This document shows, piece by piece, positions 57,662-64,000 of a stretch of 64,000 nt of DNA. A program made the translations under genes and the position numbers. Position 1 is the first letter of the stretch, and the number at the start of each line of letters is the position of its first letter. The notes below the pieces were generated by a model. It did not search any database. It had not been told where the DNA came from and was given only the letters and a program-made list of their open reading frames with translations. Source of the stretch: Rhodoferax sp. PAMC 29310 (lineage in GTDB: Bacteria; Pseudomonadota; Gammaproteobacteria; Burkholderiales; Burkholderiaceae_C); NCBI RefSeq assembly GCF_017948265.1, contig NZ_CP072852.1, forward strand, positions 2,480,001-2,544,000, in the 5' to 3' direction.

Positions 57662-57680
57662 AAGAACCTCCGGACAAAAA
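57627..57680 (+). repeat. 54-bp palindromic repeat, copy J (start of DUF2147 gene, antisense)
   Basis: Starts GCTATCAAAACAGAAGCA (15 of 18 equal to copy C); the right block shares about 17 of 31 with copy A. Covers the ribosome binding site, ATG and first signal-peptide codons of the DUF2147 gene. Confidence 0.65.
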
Positions 57681-57715
57681 AACAATATACCCAGTCAAAC
57701 TGGCGGGGGTAGGCA

Positions 57716-59512
57716 TCAAGCCAAGGCGGCGTCAGTGTCCATCAAGACCTTGCTGCCGGTGCGAGCGGTACGCATCAGCGTGGCGGTCTCGGGGAACAGC
57801 TTGGCAAAATAGAAACGCGCGGTTTGCAACTTGGCCACATAAAACGGATCGGTATTGCCAGCGGCAATTTCGCGCAGGGCCACTTGCGCCATACGGGCCC
57901 AGAGGTAGCCAAACACCAGGTGGCCGGCCACGCGCAGGTAGTCGACGGCAGCGGCGCCCACTTCATCCGGGTTTTGAAAGCCCTTGAAGCCAATTTCGGT
58001 GGTGAACTTGGTCATTTGATCTCCCAGAATGGCAATGGGGGTGATGAATTCAGCCATCTTCTCGTTGACACCTTCTTCGGCCACCAGCGCACCCACCAGC
58101 TTGCCAAACTTCTTGAGTGTGGCGCCGTTGTTGCCCAAAATCTTGCGGCCCAGCAAGTCCAGCGACTGGATGGTGTTGGTGCCTTCGTAAATCATGTTGA
58201 TGCGGTTGTCCCGCACAAACTGCTCCATGCCCCATTCCTTGATGAACCCGTGGCCGCCAAAGACTTGCATACAAGCATTGGTCGAGATATGGCCGTTGTC
58301 GGTGATGAAGGCCTTGACGATAGGCGTCAGCATGGCCAGCAACTCACCGGACTCGGCCCGAACCTTTTCGTCAGGGTGGCCGTGCTCTTTCTCCAACAGC
58401 ATGGAGCTGTAGCACAGAAGGGCCCGGCCGCCTTCGGCGTAGGCCTTGGCGGTCAGCAACATTTTGCGCACATCAGGGTGAACAATGATTGGGTCGGCGG
58501 CCTGGTCCTTCGACTTGGTGCCCGACAGCGAACGCATCTGGATGCGGTCTTTGGCATAAGCCAACGCATTCTGGAAAGCGACTTCGGTCAAACCGAGTGA
58601 TTGGTTGCCCACGCCCAGACGAGCGGCATTCATCATCACGAACATGCCCTGCATGCCTTTGTTGGCCTGCCCCACCAGTGTTCCTACGGCGCCATCCAAC
58701 ACAATTTGTGCGGTGGCGTTGCCGTTGATGCCCATCTTGTGCTCAAGACCACCGCAGTAGATGCCATTGCGGGTGCCCAGGCTGCCATCAGGCTTAACGT
58801 TGAACTTGGGCACGATGAACAAACTCACGCCCTTGATGCCGGCGGGGGCATCGGGCAATCGGGCCAACACCAGGTGAATGATGTTGGCAGCCAAATCATG
58901 CTCACCAGCGCTGATGAAAATCTTGTTGCCGGTGATCTTGTAGGTGCCGTCGCCCAAAGGCTCGGCCTTGGTGCGCATCAGGCCCAGATCGGTGCCGCAA
59001 TGTGGCTCGGTCAGGCACATGGAGCCGGTCCACTCGCCGCTGGTCATTTTGTGCAGATAGGTCTGCTTTTGCTCGTCCGTGCCATGGGTATGCAGGGCCG
59101 CATAAGCACCGTGTGTGAGGCCGGGGTACATGGTCCACGCCTGGTTGGCGCTGTTCAACATCTCATAAAAACATTGATTCACAACCAGCGGCAGACCCTG
59201 CCCGCCATAGGCCGGATCGCAGGCCAGCGCGGCCCAACCCCCTTCGACATATTTGGCATAGGCTTCCTTGAAGCCCGCAGGCGTGGTCACCTCATGGGTT
59301 TCCTTGTTCAGCGTGCAACCTTGCGCGTCGCCGCTGATGTTCAGCGGAAAGGCCACTTCGGCCGCAAACTTGCCGCCCTCTTCCAACACCGCGTTAATGG
59401 TGTCGGCATCCATATCGGCATGGGCCGGAATGGTTTTAAGCTCAGCGGTGACGTTGAGCAATTCGTGCATCACAAATTGCATGTCGCGCAGGGGGGGGGT
59501 GTAAGTAGGCAT
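57716..59512 (-). CDS. Acyl-CoA dehydrogenase (long form with C-terminal extension)
   Basis: 598 residues. FAD-dependent first step of beta-oxidation. The core domain includes MCLTEPHCGTDLGLMRTKA and the catalytic Glu is in MIYEGTNTIQ near residue 440. An extra C-terminal domain of about 120 residues marks the long FadE-like subfamily. ATG at 59510-59512, five bases after tetR. Codons 5-8 lie in a run of nine C on the coding strand (G at 59491-59499 on the plus strand). Confidence 0.94.
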   Translation of the reverse strand: MPTYTPPLRDMQFVMHELLNVTAELKTIPAHADMDADTINAVLEEGGKFAAEVAFPLNISGDAQGCTLNKETHEVTTPAGFKEAYAKYVEGGWAALACDPAYGGQGLPLVVNQCFYEMLNSANQAWTMYPGLTHGAYAALHTHGTDEQKQTYLHKMTSGEWTGSMCLTEPHCGTDLGLMRTKAEPLGDGTYKITGNKIFISAGEHDLAANIIHLVLARLPDAPAGIKGVSLFIVPKFNVKPDGSLGTRNGIYCGGLEHKMGINGNATAQIVLDGAVGTLVGQANKGMQGMFVMMNAARLGVGNQSLGLTEVAFQNALAYAKDRIQMRSLSGTKSKDQAADPIIVHPDVRKMLLTAKAYAEGGRALLCYSSMLLEKEHGHPDEKVRAESGELLAMLTPIVKAFITDNGHISTNACMQVFGGHGFIKEWGMEQFVRDNRINMIYEGTNTIQSLDLLGRKILGNNGATLKKFGKLVGALVAEEGVNEKMAEFITPIAILGDQMTKFTTEIGFKGFQNPDEVGAAAVDYLRVAGHLVFGYLWARMAQVALREIAAGNTDPFYVAKLQTARFYFAKLFPETATLMRTARTGSKVLMDTDAALA

Positions 59513-59517
59513 GCGAA

Positions 59518-60231
59518 TTACTCCTTGGTATGAGATGGGGACGATGGGATGGGCGACGACGGTGCCGGGGCCGGCTTGCCGTAGCGCGCAAGAATGTTCT
59601 TGAACCCGGTTTCGGCGCGTCCGGTCGCGCCCGGGTTTTTCAAAAATCGGGCCTCGTAATGGGCTGCGAGAATCAAGCCGTGAATTTCAAACGCCATTTG
59701 CTCTTCGTCGGCGTCGGCGTTCAGGTGGCCTTCGGCTTTGGCTTGCACGACCGCCCGGTACATGGCGCTCAGCCAGGTTTTGACGGAGCTGGCCAAGGCG
59801 TCGCGAACGGGGCCGGGACGGTCATCAAACTCCACAGCGCCGCTGATGAAAATGCAGCCAGACTGAATCTCAACGGCCACACGCGTCATCCAATTGGAGA
59901 ACAGCGCGTGCACACGCGGCAAACCACGGGGTTGATCCATGGCGGGGAAAAAAACTTCGTCAGCAAAACGGGCGTAGTACTCGCGAATTACCGAGATCTG
60001 CAACTCTTCGCGTGACCCAAAATGGGCAAAGACACCGGACTTGCTCATCTGGGTGACTTCAGCCAAAGCGCCAATACTCAAACCTTCCAGCCCAATTTGA
60101 CCCGCCAAGCCCAAGGCAGCATCCACAATGGCCTGCTTGGTTTGCTGCCCTTTTTGCAGGGCGCGAGCCCCACCGGTAGCCGGGCGGCTGCCGGTGCGGG
60201 CAGTGGAGCGAGAAGAATCAATAGTAGACAT
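59518..60231 (-). CDS. TetR-family regulator of the beta-oxidation cluster
   Basis: About 237 residues. The helix-turn-helix (IVDAALGLAGQIGLEGLSIG, then AEVTQMSKSGVFAHFGSRE) is N-terminal and a ligand domain follows, with a Pro/Ser-rich tail. ATG at 60229-60231; a frame extension to 60276 crosses the operator and is rejected. First gene upstream of the acyl-CoA dehydrogenase, five bases apart, so it probably senses acyl-CoA and represses its own operon. Confidence 0.88.
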   Translation of the reverse strand: MSTIDSSRSTARTGSRPATGGARALQKGQQTKQAIVDAALGLAGQIGLEGLSIGALAEVTQMSKSGVFAHFGSREELQISVIREYYARFADEVFFPAMDQPRGLPRVHALFSNWMTRVAVEIQSGCIFISGAVEFDDRPGPVRDALASSVKTWLSAMYRAVVQAKAEGHLNADADEEQMAFEIHGLILAAHYEARFLKNPGATGRAETGFKNILARYGKPAPAPSSPIPSSPSHTKE

Positions 60232-60241
60232 GGTAAATAAA

Positions 60242-60255
60242 AGAACGATCGTTCT
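60242..60255. promoter_or_regulatory. Predicted TetR operator AGAACGATCGTTCT
   Basis: A perfect 14-bp palindrome eleven bases upstream of the tetR ATG, flanked by A/T. This is a common form of TetR-family operator. It supports autoregulation of tetR and control of the downstream beta-oxidation genes. Another inverted repeat, GGCCAAA...TTTGGCC (60271-60295), lies just upstream. Confidence 0.68.
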
Positions 60256-60342
60256 ATTTTGCACCATGTCGGCCAAACATGTCTTGAATTTGGCCTATCT
60301 AGGGTCGTCCTTCTAAGAGAAACAAGGGTTTGTACTTAGATA

Positions 60343-61191
60343 TCAGCGTTTAAAAGGCACCACGCTTTGACGCTGCTCACCCAGCCCGTCAATCCCCAAG
60401 GCCATGAAATCGCCCTTTTTCAGGTACATCGGTGGCGTCATGCCCAAGCCCACGCCGGGGGGGGTGCCAGTAGTGATCACATCGCCAGGCATGAGCGTCA
60501 TGAATTGGCTGAGATAGCTCACGATCTTCGCCACCCCAAAAATCATGGTTTTGGTGTTGCCCGTCTGGCGACGCTGGCCATTGAGGTCCAGCCACGCATT
60601 CAATTTCTGCGGATTGGCGATGTCGTCACGCGTCACCAACCAAGGCCCGATGGGGCCAAAGGTGTCGCAGCCTTTTCCCTTGTCCCATTGCGGACCACGC
60701 TCCAACTGGTACTCGCGCTCGCTGATGTCGTTGACCAGGCAATAACCCGCCACGTGGAACAGGGCTTCTTTTTGGGTCACATAGCGCGCACGCGTACCGA
60801 TCACCACGCCCAACTCGACTTCCCAGTCGGTTTTTTGCGAACCCTTGGGCAGCATCACCGGGTCGTTCGGCCCTTGAATACATGAAATGGCCTTCATGAA
60901 AACGATCGGCTCTTTAGGAATAGGCGAACCGGTTTCAGCCGCATGGTCAGAGTAGTTCAGACCAATGGCAATGAATTTTCCAATGCCTGCCACCGGGCAG
61001 CCCATGCGCGGCGTGCCTTTGACACGGGGCAAGGTTGCCGGATCTAGCTTGCGAAGTTTGGCTAACCCCGTGTCACTCAAAACCTCAGCGTTGATGTCAG
61101 GCACGATGGCGCTGAGATCACGCAACACACCGGCATCGTCCAGCAAACCCGGTTTTTCTTTGCCCACAGGGCCATAGCGCAGCAATTTCAT
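60343..61191 (-). CDS. Fumarylacetoacetate hydrolase (FAH) family protein
   Basis: 282 residues. The FAH-fold active site shows GLNYSDHAAETG, the acidic metal ligands in DWEVELGVVIG, and ISEREYQLERG and ITTGTPPGVGLGM. The family covers hydrolases of fumarylpyruvate, acylpyruvate and sugar-acid compounds; the substrate is unknown. Downstream of slmA by three bases, so likely co-transcribed. ATG at 61189-61191. Confidence 0.92.
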   Translation of the reverse strand: MKLLRYGPVGKEKPGLLDDAGVLRDLSAIVPDINAEVLSDTGLAKLRKLDPATLPRVKGTPRMGCPVAGIGKFIAIGLNYSDHAAETGSPIPKEPIVFMKAISCIQGPNDPVMLPKGSQKTDWEVELGVVIGTRARYVTQKEALFHVAGYCLVNDISEREYQLERGPQWDKGKGCDTFGPIGPWLVTRDDIANPQKLNAWLDLNGQRRQTGNTKTMIFGVAKIVSYLSQFMTLMPGDVITTGTPPGVGLGMTPPMYLKKGDFMALGIDGLGEQRQSVVPFKR

Positions 61192-61194
61192 GAT

Positions 61195-61884
61195 TTATAT
61201 CAGGAGCTCCAGGCTCTCATCAAGGAATTCGGAAGGCAGTCGCTTGAAGCCGGAGCGTGTAAAGCGCTGCAGCCGCCCCGTCAGAAACGCCATCGATATG
61301 GACGCCCTAACGTTCGCGTCGACCGTGGGAGTGGGTGAGCCACTTTGGGTGGCAGCAGGACGAAACAACTGCTTGAGGGTGGACTCCAGCTTGTCAAAAA
61401 ACTGATTCATACGTTGCTGCAAGCGCTCGTTTTCAAACACCAGGGCATCCCCCACCATCACGCGGGTCATGCCTGGGTTTTTCTCGGCGAATTGAATCAC
61501 CATTCGCACAATCTGGCTCGCTTGGCGAACACCCGAATCAACGGGGCCGTCGTGCGCACGTGCATCGGTCTCCCGTTGAGCAATTTGATTGACGAGGGTG
61601 AACACACTTTGCTCGATGAAGTCGATCAGCCCCTCAAACATTTGGGCTTTGCTGGCAAAGTGGCGGTAAAGCGCTGCCTCGCTAACCTCCAGCCGAGCCG
61701 CCAAGGAAGCTGTCGTGATGCGCTCAGCGCCGGGCTGCTCCAGCATGGTTGCCAGGGCCTGCAGAATCTGAGTCCGCCGCTCACCCGGCTTGGGGCGCTT
61801 GCGCGTGACGGGCAAGGTCAAAGACTCAGACTCGGCAGGGTCAAGCGGAGCAGCAATGGGGGCGGTTAATTCAACGTCGGGCAT
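61195..61884 (-). CDS. slmA: SlmA-like nucleoid-occlusion factor (TetR fold)
   Basis: About 229 residues from ATG at 61882-61884. The helix-turn-helix and following block (RRTQILQALATMLEQPGAER, then LAARLEVSEAALYRHFASKA, then FEGLIDFIEQSVFTLVNQI) closely match SlmA, which binds DNA and inhibits FtsZ over the nucleoid. Its presence fits the division theme of the window, although it is not in the dcw cluster. An N-terminal extension of about 25 residues precedes the conserved part. Confidence 0.9.
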   Translation of the reverse strand: MPDVELTAPIAAPLDPAESESLTLPVTRKRPKPGERRTQILQALATMLEQPGAERITTASLAARLEVSEAALYRHFASKAQMFEGLIDFIEQSVFTLVNQIAQRETDARAHDGPVDSGVRQASQIVRMVIQFAEKNPGMTRVMVGDALVFENERLQQRMNQFFDKLESTLKQLFRPAATQSGSPTPTVDANVRASISMAFLTGRLQRFTRSGFKRLPSEFLDESLELLI

Positions 61885-61945
61885 GAGCAAGAAGCGGTGG
61901 TGAGAATTGATTCTCTCATAGCGAATCCAAGGGTTTTCGCGGGGG

Positions 61946-63403
61946 TCAACGCGGAAAAACAAGGGTAATCCGCGCCCCTGCACCGCCCGCCCCCTCGCTC
62001 ACGATCAGTTGACCATGGTGCGCGCGGGCAATTTCGTCCGCAATGGCCAAGCCGAGTCCGTTGCCTTCGCTCAATGTGCCCTGCACCCGGTAAAAGCGCT
62101 CTAGCACATGGCTGCGTTCCTCTATGGGAATACCCGGGCCATCATCTTCAACTTCCAGCAAGGCGCCGCCCATGTCGCCCGACCGGTGGCAACGGATGGT
62201 GACAGCACCACCCGCTGGGGTGTATTTCAAGGCGTTGTCAACGAGGTTGCTCAGCAGTTCGCGCAAGAGCCACTCTTGACCAGACACGTAGACGGCGCTT
62301 GCATCCAGACCCAGATCAATGGACTTCGCGCTCGCAGCATCCAGGTGGACTTCCAGCATGGTTTCGCACAAGGCCTTGAGATCCACGCGCTCCAAGGGCT
62401 GGGCGCTCAAGCTGCGCGCATCGGCCCGCGACAAAGCCAGCAGCTGATTCGCCAGTTGCGAAGTGCGACGGGCAGCATCTCGCAAATGGTTAAGTTGATC
62501 CGCTCTCAAATAAATAGCATTTTCCGATGCATGGACGGGGGGAAGACCCTGATTTGGCTCATACTTTTCTCGCCAGGCCATCGCTGCGGCAGGAATGTTG
62601 ACAGCCTGTGCCCAGGCTTCAATCTGGGACTGCAAACCCGCCAAAGGGGTGCGCAGCTGATGCGCCGCATCGGCCACAAAGCGACGCTGACTTTCGGCCT
62701 GCGCCGTCACCAATTCAAACAGCCGGTTGAGGGAGCGAACCAGCGGACGCACTTCTTCCGGGGAGGCCTGCTCGTCCATGGGACTCAAATCGCGCGGAGA
62801 CCGGTGCTCAACTGCGTCCCGCAGGTCCATCAACGGGCGCAATGCACGCTTGACTGCGAAATTCACGGCGAAAACGGCCAGCACCATCATCACCAGGTTG
62901 GGCAAGAGCACCTTCACCAAGACAAGCTGTACCCATTGCTGTCGAGGATCAGAACCGTCGGCCAGACTGACCACGAGCTCGCCCGCCGAGGTTTGAACGC
63001 GTTGGTACACGATACGAAAGGTCACCCCCCCGTTTTCCCAGCTTCGAAACAACGGTTCTGTCTCTTCTGGTGTACTGATGGACAACCAAGGCTCGCCCAA
63101 CAGCACCTTGCCACCCAAGGTCGCCACCGCGAATGCAGAAGGCCCGTCTTGTGACTTTAAAAACTCCTCAACTGAGGGGGCGGTGAGCATGACAGGGGGA
63201 TCGTCCGGCGAGTTACCGGTGGCCAGCACGGAATCAGCAACCAGCGGGAGTAACTCAAGTAACTGCTCATCCTGCTTCAGGGCGACATTTCTGGCTGATC
63301 GGTAGTCAAACCACGTACTCACGATGGCCAATATGCACAGCGGCACCAGCAGCAGTAGCAACAACCGGCGTTGCAAACCGCTGAACAGATGGGCCCACTG
63401 CAT
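61946..63403 (-). CDS. Sensor histidine kinase (TctE/QseC type)
   Basis: 485 residues. TM1 at about 12-32, a periplasmic sensor of about 125 residues, TM2 at about 160-180, HAMP, then the phospho-acceptor in DAAHQLRTPLAGLQ near residue 246. The ATPase domain shows LLSNLVDNALKYTPAGG (N box), DDGPGIP (G1) and GNGLGLAIADE (G2). Residues about 284-301, in the HisKA helical hairpin, are encoded by copy I of the 54-bp repeat. Pairs with the response regulator 12 bases upstream. Confidence 0.93.
   Translation of the reverse strand: MQWAHLFSGLQRRLLLLLLVPLCILAIVSTWFDYRSARNVALKQDEQLLELLPLVADSVLATGNSPDDPPVMLTAPSVEEFLKSQDGPSAFAVATLGGKVLLGEPWLSISTPEETEPLFRSWENGGVTFRIVYQRVQTSAGELVVSLADGSDPRQQWVQLVLVKVLLPNLVMMVLAVFAVNFAVKRALRPLMDLRDAVEHRSPRDLSPMDEQASPEEVRPLVRSLNRLFELVTAQAESQRRFVADAAHQLRTPLAGLQSQIEAWAQAVNIPAAAMAWREKYEPNQGLPPVHASENAIYLRADQLNHLRDAARRTSQLANQLLALSRADARSLSAQPLERVDLKALCETMLEVHLDAASAKSIDLGLDASAVYVSGQEWLLRELLSNLVDNALKYTPAGGAVTIRCHRSGDMGGALLEVEDDGPGIPIEERSHVLERFYRVQGTLSEGNGLGLAIADEIARAHHGQLIVSEGAGGAGARITLVFPR
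62502..62555 (+). repeat. 54-bp palindromic repeat, copy I (inside histidine kinase, antisense)
   Basis: Starts GCTCTCAAATAAATAGCA and ends CCTGATTT. About 30 of 54 bases equal copy B without gaps. Encodes residues about 284-301 of the kinase. Confidence 0.6.
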
Positions 63404-63415
63404 CCGTGCAAGGGC

Positions 63416-64000
63416 CTAGTCGCCCAGCTCCGTCGCCATCTCCAGGCGATATCCAAAGCCGCGAATGGAGCGCAATGCGATGCCGTGAGGCTCAAGCTTG
63501 CCTCTCAGTCGCGAGATATAGACCTCAACAGCGTTGGGTGTGATTTCCTTGTCCCACCCCGTCAAGGCCTGCAGCAGCTTGTCTTTATTCGCCGGCTTGG
63601 GGGCGTTAATCAACAAATACTCCATCACCGTCCACTCGCGCGGGCCCAGCTCAAGAATCAATCCCTCAGGCTGAATACAAGCCACCCTGGTGGAGGTGTC
63701 CATTTCCAGCGGACCGAAGCTCAGCACCGATGAGGTAGCTGCCTGGGAGCGACGCAGCAAAGCCCGCAATCTCGCCAACAACTCCGGCAACTCAAAGGGC
63801 TTGATCATGTAGTCATCTGCCCCAATATCGAGGCCCTGCACGCAGTCATGCAGTGCATCTCGTGCGGTCAGAATCATGACCGGCATGGTGTGCCCGTTCT
63901 TTCGCAGTTGCTGCGTCAGCGCCAGGCCATTCATGCCCGGCAATCCCAAATCCAGTATCGCGATATCAAACGACTCACTCGCCGTCACCTCAAGAGCCCG
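63416..64000 (-). CDS. OmpR-family response regulator (partial, 5' end outside window)
   Basis: 195 codons are visible and the frame is open to the window edge; about 40 N-terminal residues are missing. The phospho-acceptor Asp lies in IAILDLGLPGMNG, the conserved Lys in DDYMIKPFEL, and the winged-helix DNA-binding domain covers the last 95 residues (PREWTVMEYLLINAPK). A GTG at 63988 could be mistaken for a start but would delete half the receiver domain. Likely TctD/QseB-like, partner of the kinase downstream. Confidence 0.93.
   Translation of the reverse strand, partial: RALEVTASESFDIAILDLGLPGMNGLALTQQLRKNGHTMPVMILTARDALHDCVQGLDIGADDYMIKPFELPELLARLRALLRRSQAATSSVLSFGPLEMDTSTRVACIQPEGLILELGPREWTVMEYLLINAPKPANKDKLLQALTGWDKEITPNAVEVYISRLRGKLEPHGIALRSIRGFGYRLEMATELGD

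Noticed and set aside
63416..63988. Response regulator starting at GTG 63988
   Set aside because: Would remove the first strand and acidic pocket of the receiver domain; the frame is open to the window edge.

Overview
The window is a contiguous piece of a bacterial chromosome with about 60% GC by eye. It almost certainly comes from the order Burkholderiales and most likely from Comamonadaceae near Rhodoferax, Polaromonas or Acidovorax. The evidence is the gene orders mraZ-rsmH-ftsL-ftsI-murE-murF-mraY-murD-ftsW-murG, hslVU next to a dksA-type gene, and dapF-DUF484-xerC, plus a short dispersed repeat with an AGCT and AGCGCTAG core. The family-level placement is inference; no rRNA or marker search could be run. 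No plasmid, phage, integrase island, CRISPR array or insertion sequence was seen.

Layout. Positions 1-11.2 kb (minus strand) hold the division and cell wall (dcw) cluster, from mraZ down to a murG cut by the window edge, with tight or overlapping junctions. Upstream of mraZ lies a promoter with four 10-bp-spaced repeats, a likely MraZ autoregulatory operator. From 11.4 to 21.8 kb (minus) come hslU-hslV, a STAS-domain protein, a zinc-finger-less DksA with a long basic tail, a COG0523 metallochaperone GTPase, an RlmI-type methyltransferase, a small unknown gene, xerC, DUF484 and dapF. From 21.9 to 30.1 kb there are mostly plus-strand genes: a NUDIX plus metallo-beta-lactamase fusion, an MtfA-type peptidase, a pseudouridine synthase homologue lacking the catalytic Asp, an NhaR-like LysR regulator (minus), a cysteine-free Rrf2/IscR-like regulator, RNase P RNA (minus), cysK and an FAD-dependent dehydrogenase.

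From 30 to 45.9 kb the content is mixed. It includes a frameshifted PAS-GGDEF-EAL gene, a LysE exporter, htpX, DUF3025, a NYN-domain protein, pyrC, a LysR regulator and a carotenoid-type DUF422 membrane protein. Next is a short decayed stretch: a DUF2236 oxygenase remnant with an in-frame stop, then a 7TMR-DISM diguanylate cyclase broken by a 10-bp tandem duplication and a stop. The region ends with an aldo/keto reductase, a beta-propeller plus exported creatininase pair and two small membrane proteins. From 45.9 to 50.5 kb there are an Atm1-type ABC exporter, a YciA-like thioesterase, an M14 carboxypeptidase and a PaaI-like thioesterase. From 50.7 to 60.2 kb (minus) lies a fatty-acid beta-oxidation cluster: a TetR regulator with its own palindromic operator, acyl-CoA dehydrogenase, DUF2147, a FadN-type bifunctional enzyme, DUF4442, thiolase, an acyl-CoA thioesterase, a frameshifted DsbA-fold isomerase and a crotonase. 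From 60.3 to 64 kb are an FAH-family hydrolase, SlmA and a histidine kinase/response regulator pair cut by the window edge.

The most unusual observation is a 54-bp (18-codon) imperfect palindromic repeat. I can align nine copies without gaps. Six lie wholly inside reading frames (murE, rlmI, dapF, the NUDIX-MBL gene, DUF3025 and the histidine kinase). One supplies the last codons and stop of the thioesterase gene, one spans the ribosome binding site, start codon and signal peptide of the DUF2147 gene, and one is purely intergenic. This resembles the gene-embedded palindromic elements of Rickettsia.
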